From Streptomyces roseoverticillatus (lineage in GTDB: Bacteria; Actinomycetota; Actinomycetes; Streptomycetales; Streptomycetaceae), in contig NZ_JOFL01000005.1 in the NCBI RefSeq assembly GCF_000719265.1, positions 1-64,000 of the forward strand: a stretch of 64,000 nt of DNA. Reading direction: 5' to 3'. Below, in pieces: positions 10,785-18,694 of this stretch (position 1 is the first letter of the stretch; each line of letters begins with the position of its first letter). Under the pieces are notes generated by a model, which was not told the origin of the DNA, did no database searches, and worked only from the letters and a program-made list of their open reading frames with translations. Position numbers and translations under genes: made by a program.

Positions 10785-11462
10785 TCAGGCGGCCTTCGAG
10801 GCCCGGGCCTTGGTCGCGTAGACGTCCACGTACTCCTGGCCCGACAGGCTCATGACCTCGCTCATCACCTCGTCGGTGACGGCGCGCAGGATGTAGCGGT
10901 CGCGGTCCATGCCCTCGTAGCGGGAGAAGTCCAGCGGATCGCCGAAGCGGACCGTCACCGGGGCGAGGCGCAGCATGCCCTTGCCGCCCGGCTGGACCTT
11001 GTCCATGCCGACCATCGCGAACGGCACCACCGGCGCGCCCGTCATCAGCGCGAGGCGGGCGATGCCGGTGCGGCCGCGGTAGAGCCGGCCGTCGGGAGAG
11101 CGGGTGCCCTCGGGGTAGATGCCGAAGACCTTGCCCTCGTCGAGGATCCGGCGGCCGGTCATCAGCGCCGCGACACCGCCGTGGCCGCCGTCACGGTCCA
11201 CCGGGATCATGCCGGAGCTGCGGAAGAACCAGGCCATGAGCCGGCCCTTGACCCCCTTGCCCGTGACGTACTCGTCCTTGCCGATGAAGAACACCTGCCG
11301 CTTGACCACCAGTGCCAGGAACAGCGAGTCGACGAAGGTCACGTGGCTGCCCGCGAGGATGACCGGTCCGTTGCCGGGGATGTTCTCCGTGCCCTCCACC
11401 TTGGGGCGGTACAGGACGCGCATGAGCAATCCGAGGAACGCCTTGAGCAAGATGCGGGACAA
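10785..11462 (-). CDS. 1-acylglycerol-3-phosphate acyltransferase family (PlsC)
   Basis: This 225-residue protein has the acyltransferase signature HX4D as GSHVTFVDSLF, the EGTRSPDGRLYRGRTG block and VVPFAMVG, all typical of PlsC enzymes that acylate lysophosphatidate at the membrane. I choose TTG 11462 because GGAGGG sits five bases upstream and the protein then begins SRILLKAFLGLLMR, a hydrophobic N-terminus. An alternative start at 11519 would add 19 residues of uncharged-looking leader without a ribosome site. It is convergent with the lipase gene and divergent from glpQ. It may be a second PlsC paralogue rather than the essential one. Confidence 0.82.
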   Translation of the reverse strand: MSRILLKAFLGLLMRVLYRPKVEGTENIPGNGPVILAGSHVTFVDSLFLALVVKRQVFFIGKDEYVTGKGVKGRLMAWFFRSSGMIPVDRDGGHGGVAALMTGRRILDEGKVFGIYPEGTRSPDGRLYRGRTGIARLALMTGAPVVPFAMVGMDKVQPGGKGMLRLAPVTVRFGDPLDFSRYEGMDRDRYILRAVTDEVMSEVMSLSGQEYVDVYATKARASKAA

Positions 11463-11691
11463 CGGGGCCCTCCGGTCGTGGTGGTCGGTGCGGCGCATGC
11501 CTGCGCAGGGGCTGACCATACTCGTCGGTATGGCCCACGCGCACCCCGGGTAGGGGGAGGCGATACGGAGTGTTGACGTGAGTTTGCACGCCGTTTGTCT
11601 TCCGTCTTCACAGACGGAAGTCGTACGTGTTTACGATCTGCGCGTCCGACAGGTGCCCGACCGGCGCCGGGACCGCAAGCAAGGAGCGTTC

Positions 11692-12873
11692 ATGGATCAG
11701 GAGCAGCGGCCGGGCAGGCGCACCCTTCTGGGGGCCGCCGCGGCCCTCGGCGCGGGAGCGGTCGTCCTCGGCGGCGGAGCGGGCACGGCGGCGGCCGCGA
11801 CCTCCGCCCCGGCGGCGCAGGGTCGCGGCGGCGGCACGGGCGGCGGTTCGTACAAGGACCTGCCGGTGCCCACCGTCATCGGCCACCGGGGCGCCTGCGG
11901 CTACCGCCCCGAGCACACCCTCGGCTCCTACCAGTTCGCCCTCGACAACGGCGCGGACGTCATCGAGCAGGACGTCGTCCCCACCAAGGACGGGCACCTC
12001 GTCTGCCGGCACGAGAACGACATCACCGCCACGACGGACGTCGCCTCCCGCCCGGAGTTCGCCTCCCGTAAGACGACGAAGACCGTCGACGGCGAGGCCC
12101 ACACCGGCTGGTTCACCGAGGACTTCACGCTCGCCGAGCTCAAGACGCTGCGCGCCAAGGAGCGCATCCCCGGCAACCGGCAGCACAACACCCTCTACGA
12201 CGGCGTGTGGCAGGTGCCCACCTTCGAAGAGGTCCTGCAGTGGGCCGACGAGCAGGGCCGCAAGCGCGGCCGGCGCATATGGCTGCACGTCGAGACCAAG
12301 CACCCCACCTACTTCCGCAAGGCCGGCCTCGGCCTGGAGGAGCGGGTCGCCAAGCTGCTGCGCCGCTACAACCGCTCGGGCCGCAACGGCTACACCTTCC
12401 TGCAGTCCTTCGAGCCGAGCAGCCTCCAGCGGCTGGGCCGGCTGGGCGTCGACTGCCCGAAGGTGCTCCTGCTGGACGACCTCACGACGCAGCCGTGGGA
12501 CTTCGTCGAGGCCAAGGACCCCCGTAAGGTCGCCGACCTCATCACGCCCAAGGGCCTGAAGTGGGTCTCCGGCTTCGCCCAGGGCATCGGCCCGTGGCTG
12601 AACCTCATCATCCCGCGGGACAAGAACGACAAGCTGACCAAGCCGACGACGCTGGTGCGGGACGCGCACGCCGCGGGGCTGATCCTGCACCCGTACACCA
12701 TGCGCAACGAGAACAGCTTCCTGCCGGCGGACTTCCGGCGCGGCACCGACCCCAACGGGTACGGCGACGCGCTCGCGGCGTTCAAGACGTACTTCGCGAC
12801 CGGGATCGACGGCATCTTCTCGGACAACTGCGACACGGCGGTGCTCGCGCGCAGCGCGTTCCGCAAGGCCTGA
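11692..12873 (+). CDS. glpQ: Secreted glycerophosphodiester phosphodiesterase
   Basis: This 393-residue enzyme hydrolyses glycerophosphodiesters to glycerol-3-phosphate and an alcohol, scavenging phosphate or glycerol outside the cell. A twin-arginine-type signal (GRRTLLGAAAALGAGAVV) occupies residues 9-30. The GDPD domain starts with VIGHRGACGYRPEHTL near residue 63, followed by ADVIEQDVVPTKDG and LVCRHEND carrying the catalytic residues. ATG 11692 follows AAGGAG at 11681-11686. A large nested inverted repeat lies 52 bases after the stop. Confidence 0.9.
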   Translation: MDQEQRPGRRTLLGAAAALGAGAVVLGGGAGTAAAATSAPAAQGRGGGTGGGSYKDLPVPTVIGHRGACGYRPEHTLGSYQFALDNGADVIEQDVVPTKDGHLVCRHENDITATTDVASRPEFASRKTTKTVDGEAHTGWFTEDFTLAELKTLRAKERIPGNRQHNTLYDGVWQVPTFEEVLQWADEQGRKRGRRIWLHVETKHPTYFRKAGLGLEERVAKLLRRYNRSGRNGYTFLQSFEPSSLQRLGRLGVDCPKVLLLDDLTTQPWDFVEAKDPRKVADLITPKGLKWVSGFAQGIGPWLNLIIPRDKNDKLTKPTTLVRDAHAAGLILHPYTMRNENSFLPADFRRGTDPNGYGDALAAFKTYFATGIDGIFSDNCDTAVLARSAFRKA

Positions 12874-12924
12874 CGTACGGTCCGGGGCGGGCTCGGCACC
12901 GCCGGGCACGTCCCTGGGACATCT

Positions 12925-12984
12925 CGCCGTTGCGGCGGAAACAACGGTTCTGCCGCGCAGAAACGTGTTGCCGCCGCAACGGCG
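12925..12984 (+). terminator. Large nested inverted repeat downstream of glpQ
   Basis: Arms of 14 bp (CGCCGTTGCGGCGG and its complement) at 12925-12938 and 12971-12984 enclose a second hairpin (TTCTGC/GCAGAA at 12948-12962). The whole could fold as a long stem and terminate glpQ. The arm and its flanking bases recur at 28202-28219, which suggests a dispersed intergenic element rather than a simple terminator. Confidence 0.65.
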
Positions 12985-13023
12985 CTCAGCATCCCCAGCG
13001 GTAGCCGGGGGAGGAACCGGCCC

Positions 13024-13041
13024 ATCACCCGGACGGGTGAT
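13024..13041 (+). promoter_or_regulatory. Palindrome upstream of the sigma-like gene
   Basis: ATCACCCG-GA-CGGGTGAT is a perfect 8-bp inverted repeat ending 50 bases before the ATG of the sigma-like gene. Such compact dyads are typical operators for dimeric regulators. No regulator can be named. Confidence 0.5.
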
Positions 13042-13091
13042 AACCCGCAACACCGGCAACCGGCGCGGCAAGCGCACACGTCCCGCACCGC

Positions 13092-13610
13092 ATGACGCAG
13101 AGCGATCTCCTGACCCGGCTGAGCCCGCTGCTCAAAGCGGAGTGCGCCGCCGAGGCGGCCGCGGTCGCCGGGACCGATGCCGCCGACCTCGAGCAGGGCG
13201 TCTGGGTGCGGCTGCTCAGTGAGCGCCGCACCATCGTCTCCGAGGCCCGGCTGCGGGCGACCGTCAGAGCGGAGGCCCGCGCCGCGCGCCGCCGGGCCCG
13301 GCGCGAGGTGCTCTACGACCCCACCCACGGCGAGCCGCCGTGCGCTGCCGACGCGGGCGTCGAACAGCAGGTGCTCGCCGCCGAAGAGGGCCGCGCGCTG
13401 CGCGCCGCCGTGCGCCGCCTGCCCGGCCGGTGCCCCCGCCTGCTGGCGGCCCTGTTGTCCCGTAAGGACCCGACCTACCGAGAAATCGCAGGCGAGTTGG
13501 GAATGTCACAAGGATCTTTGGGGCCGGTTCGTTCCCGTTGCCTGGGATGCCTGCGCAGAATGCTGACGGCGGAGGTTGCGGCTCCTGAACCCTGGGGAAA
13601 GGAGCGGTAG
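13092..13610 (+). CDS. Small sigma-70-like (ECF-type) factor
   Basis: This 172-residue protein has remnants of region 2 (DAADLEQGVWVRLLSERRTI near residues 30-50) and a clearer region 4 with a helix-turn-helix (CPRLLAALLSRKDPTYREIAGELGM, then RCLGCLRRML at about 115-158). Region 2 is short and lacks an obvious aromatic -10 recognition block, so core-binding ability is uncertain. No anti-sigma gene is adjacent; the neighbour downstream is a GNAT enzyme. I recall a sigma-factor annotation at this place in S. coelicolor. Promoter targets are unknown. Confidence 0.7.
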   Translation: MTQSDLLTRLSPLLKAECAAEAAAVAGTDAADLEQGVWVRLLSERRTIVSEARLRATVRAEARAARRRARREVLYDPTHGEPPCAADAGVEQQVLAAEEGRALRAAVRRLPGRCPRLLAALLSRKDPTYREIAGELGMSQGSLGPVRSRCLGCLRRMLTAEVAAPEPWGKER

Positions 13611-13702
13611 ACAGCCGGCGCCACGGAGACGGCGTGCACCCGCGACGGCTCCTGTAGTTACGGATCAGGGCGGACCGAACCCAAAAGGGGAGGCGTGGGC
13701 AC

Positions 13703-14266
13703 ATGGGCATGAGCGTGACCATCTCTGCGGCGACCGATCACGACGCCGAGCAGATCCTCAAACTCCAGTACCTCTGTTATCAGGGCGAGGCCGAGCTCTA
13801 CGGCGACTACTCCATCGCACCGCTCACCCAGACGCTCGCCGAGCTCCGCGCCGAACTGGCGGCGGGCTGCGTGCTGGTGGCCCGGCTGGGCGACGAGGTC
13901 GTGGGCTCGGTGCGCGGCACGGCAGCCGGCCCGGAGGGCACGGCGGTGATCTCGGGGATGATCGTGCACCCCCGCATGCAGCGGCACGGGCTGGGCGGGC
14001 GGCTGCTCGCCGCGGTCGAGGCCCGGCTTGCGGCCGAGGGCGCCGCCCGCTTCCGGCTCGCGACCGGCCACCGCAACGAGGGGAACCTGCGCCTGTACCG
14101 CAAGTGGGGGTACGCGCAGGTCGCCACCGAGCAGGTCACGCGCAAGCTGACGGTGGTGACGATGGAGAAAAGCCAGAAGGAGCAGCAGGAGCAGCAGGAG
14201 CAGCAGGAGAAGGCGCCCGGTGCTCGTGACGGCGCCGCCGAGGCGGCGCTCGCGACGAGCTTCTAG
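13703..14266 (+). CDS. GNAT family N-acetyltransferase
   Basis: This 187-residue protein carries a single GNAT domain: VVGSVRGTAAG, the acetyl-CoA loop VHPRMQRHGLGGRLLAAVEARL near residues 92-115, and NEGNLRLYRKWGYAQV. The substrate is unknown. The tail after residue 150 is low complexity, with three exact 9-bp repeats (gagcagcag, 14180-14206) that encode EQQ units and could change in number by slippage. Its TAG stop shares the palindrome CTAG with the stop of the convergent membrane gene, so the two coding regions overlap tail to tail by four bases. Confidence 0.8.
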   Translation: MGMSVTISAATDHDAEQILKLQYLCYQGEAELYGDYSIAPLTQTLAELRAELAAGCVLVARLGDEVVGSVRGTAAGPEGTAVISGMIVHPRMQRHGLGGRLLAAVEARLAAEGAARFRLATGHRNEGNLRLYRKWGYAQVATEQVTRKLTVVTMEKSQKEQQEQQEQQEKAPGARDGAAEAALATSF

Positions 14267-14691
14267 GCGGCCTGTGGCTGTGCCGCGCGGCGCAGCCACA
14301 TCATCGCGGTCACCGGCAGGATGACCGGGATGAAGAGGTAGCCCATGCCGTAGTCCGACCAGACCGTGGCGTCGGGGAAGGCGGACGGCGCGACGAGCGT
14401 CCACGTGCCGACGACGAGGACGCCGGCCAGTTCGGCGGCGCAGCACACGAGGGCCGCCCTGCGGGCCGCGGGGCCGCCGCGGACGAGGGAGTACGTGATG
14501 AAGGCGTACACCACGGCGGCGACGGCGGACAGCACGTAGGCCAGCGGGGCCCGGCCGAAGTCCAGGATCATCTGGACGATCGAGCGGGAGGCCGCGGCGA
14601 CGGTGAAGACGCCGTAGAGCCACACCAGCAGCCGGCCCGGGCCCTCGCCGAGGTTGAAGCCGGGCTTGGCGGGGGTGGTCGGTTCGGTCAC
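14263..14691 (-). CDS. Small integral membrane protein, function unknown
   Basis: This 142-residue protein has about four hydrophobic segments (LLVWLYGVFTVAA, YVLSAVAAVVYAFITYSL, AALVCCAAELAGVLVVGTW, GYLFIPVILPVTAMMWL). I start it at GTG 14691, giving VTEPTTPAKPGFNLG, because this lies two bases after the stop of the upstream membrane gene and implies coupling. A longer open frame upstream overlaps that gene and is not coding. No family function is recognised. Confidence 0.75.
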   Translation of the reverse strand: MTEPTTPAKPGFNLGEGPGRLLVWLYGVFTVAAASRSIVQMILDFGRAPLAYVLSAVAAVVYAFITYSLVRGGPAARRAALVCCAAELAGVLVVGTWTLVAPSAFPDATVWSDYGMGYLFIPVILPVTAMMWLRRAAQPQAA

Positions 14692-14693
14692 GG

Positions 14694-15062
14694 TCAGCCT
14701 CCCCAGATGTCGTAGAGCCGTACTTCGAGCACGGCGAGGATGACGGCGCCGGCCGCCACGGTGGCCGAGCCCCAGCGGGTGCGCTCGGCCAGCGACATGA
14801 AGCCCGCGGCGGGGACGGCCGCGGCCGAGCCGATCAGGTAGGCCAGGAAGATGGCGGTGCCCTGGCCGGGCTTGTCGCCGCCGGCCAGCCGCACCACGCC
14901 GACGACGAGCTGCGCGACCGCCAGTACGGACACCACGGCCATGCCGATGAAGTGCCAGTCCTTGGTGGACTGGTCGCGGGAGAAGGCGAAGCCGCACCAG
15001 GCGGCGAGCGCGAGGGCGGTCACGCCGACGACGAGCGTCAGTGCGTCGATCACCGCGGCCAC
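14694..15062 (-). CDS. Small integral membrane protein, function unknown
   Basis: This protein of about 122 residues has three or four hydrophobic segments, beginning IDALTLVVGVTALALAAWCGF, then FIGMAVVSVLAVAQLVVGVV, AIFLAYLIGSAAAVPAAGF and ATVAAGAVILAVLEV. It is the first gene of a two-gene leftward unit with the membrane gene at 14263. The start is uncertain: GTG 15062 or GTG 15053; an ATG at 15179 would add an Arg/Pro-rich leader that looks non-coding. The function is not recognised. Confidence 0.7.
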   Translation of the reverse strand: MAAVIDALTLVVGVTALALAAWCGFAFSRDQSTKDWHFIGMAVVSVLAVAQLVVGVVRLAGGDKPGQGTAIFLAYLIGSAAAVPAAGFMSLAERTRWGSATVAAGAVILAVLEVRLYDIWGG

Positions 15063-15314
15063 CGCGCTGCCGGGGCGTGCGGATGGGGCTGGACAAGCAT
15101 GGGACGACTTTAATGGCCCGTCCCCGGGACACCGCGCTCGGCCCCGCGCCGGGCGCCGCCGGCCCGTGGCCTTGACCACACCGGAGATCGCGCCGTGCGG
15201 GTGAGGGGGCTCGTCACAGATGACCTCCGGGCGCGTCCGCGCAGGTCACCGGCGGTTACCGAATGGCTTGAAGATCACTTACGGAAGTGTGGCGTGTCCA
15301 CGTATTGGCCTTTC

Positions 15315-15341
15315 CTGTCCGCTATTCGGACAGCCTTGGCC
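15315..15341 (+). promoter_or_regulatory. Palindrome and promoter of the Cys/Met leader peptide
   Basis: CTGTCCG-CTATT-CGGACAG (15315-15333) is a perfect 7-bp dyad. TTGGCC at 15336-15341 and TTTACT at 15361-15366 form a plausible weak promoter with 19-base spacing. TTTACT lies six bases before ATG 15373, so the RNA would start at the initiation codon. The rest of the region from 15063 to 15314 holds no gene that I can see. Confidence 0.5.
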
Positions 15342-15372
15342 GACTCGCACGCCTGTCTGTTTTACTTCCTGC

Positions 15373-15462
15373 ATGACCACGACGAGCAGCCGCACCTGTG
15401 CGACCGAGGCGATGACGACGCCCGGCGCTGCTCGTTGCATGTGTCGAATGTGTGACTGCTGA
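15373..15462 (+). CDS. Cys/Met-rich leader peptide, candidate attenuator
   Basis: This 29-codon frame encodes a peptide ending RCMCRMCDC. Four cysteines and two methionines fall in its last nine residues, and there is a fifth Cys at position 9. Cysteine is normally well under 1 percent of Streptomyces residues, so the clustering is striking. There is no ribosome-binding site, and the -10-like TTTACT is placed for a leaderless RNA. It is followed by about 200 untranslated bases and then the methionine-type ABC operon. By analogy with polycysteine leaderless small frames that attenuate sulfur genes in mycobacteria, ribosome stalling at these codons may control metN expression. Expression is not proven. 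Confidence 0.65.
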   Translation: MTTTSSRTCATEAMTTPGAARCMCRMCDC

Positions 15463-15665
15463 GGGCCCCCGTTCCGTGCCTCGCGCCCCGAAGCGAGACC
15501 CGTAGAGCCCGCGTCCCGCGTCCCACCGGACCGGACCGGAAGGCTCGCCCCGCGTCACCAGGACATCCCCGAAGCCGCGACCCCGTTCGCGCCCGCCGGG
15601 GCACCCTATGCCGCGCTCCGCAATGAATGCCCGTGCCCGGCCGCCCCACAGCCGCGCACTCGACA

Positions 15666-16730
15666 GTGACGGAAACCCCTGTGATCACCACTACGGGCCT
15701 GACAAAGGTCTACCGCTCACGCGGCCGCGAGGTCACCGCCCTCGACGGCGTCGACCTCCACGTGCGCGAGGGCGAGGTGTACGGCGTCGTCGGTCAGAGC
15801 GGCGCCGGAAAGTCGACCCTCATCCGCTGCGTCAACCTCCTGGAGCGGCCCAGCTCCGGCACGGTCACCGTGGCGGGCCAGGACCTCACCGCCCTCGCCG
15901 GGCGCGGCAACCGCGCCGGAGCCGAACTGCGCAAGGCGCGCAGCCGCATCGGCATGGTCTTCCAGCACTTCAACCTGCTGTCCTCGCGGACCGTGCAGTC
16001 CAACATCGAGCTGCCCCTGGAGATCCTCGGCGTCTCCGGCAAGGAGCGCGAGCGCAAGGCCCTCGAACTCCTCGACCTCGTCGGCCTCGCCGACAAGGCC
16101 AAGGCCTACCCCGGACAGCTCTCCGGCGGCCAGAAGCAGCGCGTGGGCATCGCCCGCGCCCTCGCCGGCGACCCCAAGGTGCTGCTCTCCGACGAGTCGA
16201 CGTCCGCGCTCGACCCGGAGACCACCCGCTCCATCCTGCAGCTGCTGCGCGACCTCAACCAGCAGCTCGGCCTGACCGTCCTCCTCATCACCCACGAGAT
16301 GGAGGTCGTCAAGACGATCTGCGACTCCGCGGCCCTGATGAAGGGCGGCCGCGTCGTGGAGTCCGGCACCGTCTCCGAACTGCTGGCCACCCCCGGCTCG
16401 GAGCTCGCGGCCGAGCTCTTCCCGGTCGGCGGCGAGCCCTCCGGCCCGGACCGCACCGTCGTGGACGTCACCTTCCACGGCGACGCCGCGACCCAGCCGG
16501 TCATCTCCCAGCTCTCCCGTACGTACAACATCGACATCTCGATCCTGGGCGCCGCGATGGACACCGTCTGCGGCAAGCAGGTCGGCCGGATGCGCATCGA
16601 GCTGCCCGGCCGCTTCGAGGAGAACGTCGTCCCGATCGGCTTCCTGCGCGAGCAGGGCCTCCAGGTCGACGTCGCCGACGTCAAGACCCCGGCGCCCGCC
16701 GACGAGCTCCTGAAGGATGGTGCCAAGTGA
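15666..16730 (+). CDS. metN: Methionine-type ABC transporter ATPase
   Basis: This 354-residue ATPase energises import. It has Walker A GQSGAGKSTL, Q-loop FQHFNLL, signature LSGGQKQRVGIARAL and Walker B VLLSDESTSALDPET. A C-terminal NIL domain from about residue 265 (VVDVTFHGDAATQPVI) is the ligand-sensing domain of MetN and gives trans-inhibition by methionine. I favour GTG 15666; GTG 15681 is also possible. Its stop overlaps the permease start (GTGA). With the permease and NlpA lipoprotein it forms a D-methionine/L-methionine importer, although other sulfur amino acids cannot be excluded. Confidence 0.88.
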   Translation: MTETPVITTTGLTKVYRSRGREVTALDGVDLHVREGEVYGVVGQSGAGKSTLIRCVNLLERPSSGTVTVAGQDLTALAGRGNRAGAELRKARSRIGMVFQHFNLLSSRTVQSNIELPLEILGVSGKERERKALELLDLVGLADKAKAYPGQLSGGQKQRVGIARALAGDPKVLLSDESTSALDPETTRSILQLLRDLNQQLGLTVLLITHEMEVVKTICDSAALMKGGRVVESGTVSELLATPGSELAAELFPVGGEPSGPDRTVVDVTFHGDAATQPVISQLSRTYNIDISILGAAMDTVCGKQVGRMRIELPGRFEENVVPIGFLREQGLQVDVADVKTPAPADELLKDGAK

Positions 16731-17503
16731 CCTGGGCCGAGATGCAGCCCCTGCTGCAGAACGCGTGTCTGGACACCCTCTTCATGGTGTGGTGGTCCAC
16801 CGTCTACACCATCCTCGGCGGCCTGCCGCTGGGCATCCTGCTGGTCCTCACCGACCGCGGCGGCCTCCTGCAGAACGTTGTGGTCAACAAGATCGTCGGG
16901 GTGGTCGTCAACCTCGGCCGCTCGCTGCCCTTCATCGTCCTCATGGTGTGGCTGATCCCCTTCAGCCGCTTCGTGGTCGGCACCTCCATCGGGCCCAGCG
17001 CGGCCGTCGTGGCCCTGGCCATCGGCGCGATCCCGTTCTTCGCCCGGCTGGTGGAGACCGCGCTCCGCGAGGTCGACCACGGTCTCGTCGAAGCCGTCCA
17101 GTCCATGGGCGGCGGCACCTGGACCGTGATCTTCAAGGTGCTGCTCCCGCAGGCCCTGCCCTCCGTCATCGCGGGCCTGACCACCACGATCATCGCCCTC
17201 ATCGGCTACTCCGCGATGGCCGGCGCGGTCGGCGGCGGCGGCCTGGGCAACCTGGCCATCGTCTACGGCTACCAGCGCTCCGAGACCGGCCTGATGAACA
17301 TCACCATCGTGCTGCTCATCGTCATCGTCACCCTCGTCCAGCTCGCCGGCGACCTCGCCGTGCGGACCCTCGCCCGGCGCGGCGGACGGCAGGCGGCCCC
17401 CGTGGGGCTGCGCCGCCTGTTCGCCCCCGCGCGCACCACGGCGAAGCCCGTGGCGACCGTCCCGGCCCAGGCCGAGGCGCCGGAGGCCGCCAAGCTCTCC
17501 TGA
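16727..17503 (+). CDS. metI: Methionine-type ABC transporter permease
   Basis: This 258-residue permease has five or six membrane segments and the EAA coupling loop EAVQSMGGGTWTVIFKVLLPQALP near residues 123-146, which contacts the ATPase. GYSAMAGAVGGGGLGNLA near residue 165 is characteristic of MetI. The C-terminal 45 residues are an Ala/Pro/Arg-rich cytoplasmic tail beyond the usual 217-residue family length. It is translationally coupled to the ATPase gene by a four-base overlap. Confidence 0.87.
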   Translation: MTWAEMQPLLQNACLDTLFMVWWSTVYTILGGLPLGILLVLTDRGGLLQNVVVNKIVGVVVNLGRSLPFIVLMVWLIPFSRFVVGTSIGPSAAVVALAIGAIPFFARLVETALREVDHGLVEAVQSMGGGTWTVIFKVLLPQALPSVIAGLTTTIIALIGYSAMAGAVGGGGLGNLAIVYGYQRSETGLMNITIVLLIVIVTLVQLAGDLAVRTLARRGGRQAAPVGLRRLFAPARTTAKPVATVPAQAEAPEAAKLS

Positions 17504-17515
17504 CCCGCAAGACTT

Positions 17516-17563
17516 CCTGATCGGAGCTGATCAGGCCTGGCACCGAGGGGCTTTTCGCCCCTC
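17516..17563 (+). terminator. Two hairpins between permease and lipoprotein genes
   Basis: A 7-bp stem (cctgatc/gatcagg, 17516-17535) is followed by GAGGGGC-ttttc-GCCCCTC (17545-17563). Both lie in the 141-base gap inside the operon. They may protect upstream mRNA or partly terminate transcription, allowing separate levels of lipoprotein. Confidence 0.5.
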
Positions 17564-17644
17564 ACCGCAGCACCACGAGCCCGGACCCTTTGCCGGGCGC
17601 AACACCTCGTGAACCCAGGAAAACCAGAAAGAGGGGCACTCTTC

Positions 17645-18520
17645 GTGCGTACCACCGTCAAGCTCACCGCCGCCGTCGCGGCCGCCGCCGCACTCACCCT
17701 CGGCCTGAGCGCGTGCAGCGCTCCGTCCGACACCTCCTCGTCCGGCAGCTCGTCGAAGAAGGGCAAGGACGCCGACCCGGCCGCCAAGCTCGTCGTCGCC
17801 GCCAGCCCGACCCCGCACGGCGACATCCTCAACTACGTCCGCGACAACCTCGCGGAGAAGGCCGGCCTGAAGCTGGAGGTGAAGGAGTTCAACGACTACG
17901 TGCTCCCCAACACCGCCACGCAGAACGGCGAGGTCGACGCCAACTTCTTCCAGCACAAGCCGTACCTCGACGACTTCAACAAGAAGAACAAGACGGACAT
18001 CGTCCCCGTCGTCAACGTCGAGATCGAGCCGCTCGGCCTGTACTCCGAAAAGGTAAAGAAGGCCGGCGACCTCGGCAGCGGCGCGACCATCGCCGTGCCC
18101 AACGACGCCACCAACGAGGGCCGCGCCCTGAAGCTGCTGGCCGACAACGGCGTCATCGTCCTCAAGGACGGCGTCGGCGCCGCCGCCAAGCTGTCGGACA
18201 TCAAGGACGACAAGGGCGTGAAGTTCACCGAGCTCGAGGCCGCCCAGATCCCCTCGCGCCTCGCCGACGTCGACGCCGCCGTCATCAACGGCAACTTCGC
18301 CATCGGCCACAAGCTCAACCCGGCCAAGGACGCCATCGCCCTGGAGAAGGCCGACGGCAACCCCTACGCCAACTTCCTCGCCGTGAAGAAGGGCAACGAG
18401 GATGACCCGCGCGTCCAGAAGCTCGCCAAGCTCCTGAACTCCGACGAGGTGAAGAAGTTCATCGAGCAGAAGTTCAGCAACGGTGCGGTCCTGCCCGCCT
18501 TCGGCGCGGTGAAGAGCTGA
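17645..18520 (+). CDS. metQ: NlpA-family methionine-binding lipoprotein
   Basis: This 291-residue lipoprotein is the extracellular substrate receptor. The signal peptide ends in lipobox LSAC, with the lipidated Cys near residue 23, followed by a Ser-rich linker. The NlpA domain starts KLVVAASPTPHGDILNYV and includes FNDYVLPNTATQNGEVDANFFQHKPYLDDF, whose parts are typical of MetQ. GTG 17645 is the best start because the signal peptide then begins with RTTVK. It closes the operon and is followed by a strong terminator. Confidence 0.88.
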   Translation: MRTTVKLTAAVAAAAALTLGLSACSAPSDTSSSGSSSKKGKDADPAAKLVVAASPTPHGDILNYVRDNLAEKAGLKLEVKEFNDYVLPNTATQNGEVDANFFQHKPYLDDFNKKNKTDIVPVVNVEIEPLGLYSEKVKKAGDLGSGATIAVPNDATNEGRALKLLADNGVIVLKDGVGAAAKLSDIKDDKGVKFTELEAAQIPSRLADVDAAVINGNFAIGHKLNPAKDAIALEKADGNPYANFLAVKKGNEDDPRVQKLAKLLNSDEVKKFIEQKFSNGAVLPAFGAVKS

Positions 18521-18564
18521 CCCCGGTCGCCCCTCCCGTCACCACAACCGCCCCTGTGGCCCCA

Positions 18565-18596
18565 GGCCCCGCGCACGCGACGACGTGCGCGGGGCC
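18565..18596 (+). terminator. Terminator of the methionine-type ABC operon
   Basis: A perfect 12-bp stem (ggccccgcgcac / gtgcgcggggcc) with an 8-base loop lies 45 bases after the lipoprotein stop and about 100 bases before the next gene. Confidence 0.8.
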
Positions 18597-18694
18597 GACG
18601 CGCTTGGCGCACGCACGCATCGATGCTGCATGCTGGTGCACCCGAGCCCGGACCGCCCCGTCCCGAGCCCACCTCCCCGGCGTTGGAGCAGCAC

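Noticed and set aside
14692..15132. An N-terminal extension of the membrane gene ending at 14263
   Set aside because: The extended frame overlaps the other membrane gene and is Arg-rich; GTG 14691, two bases after that gene's stop, is a natural start.
15462..15665. A SAM riboswitch upstream of metN
   Set aside because: I could not recognise the conserved cores or pseudoknot of known SAM classes; the Cys/Met leader peptide is a better explanation. A covariance-model search would settle it.
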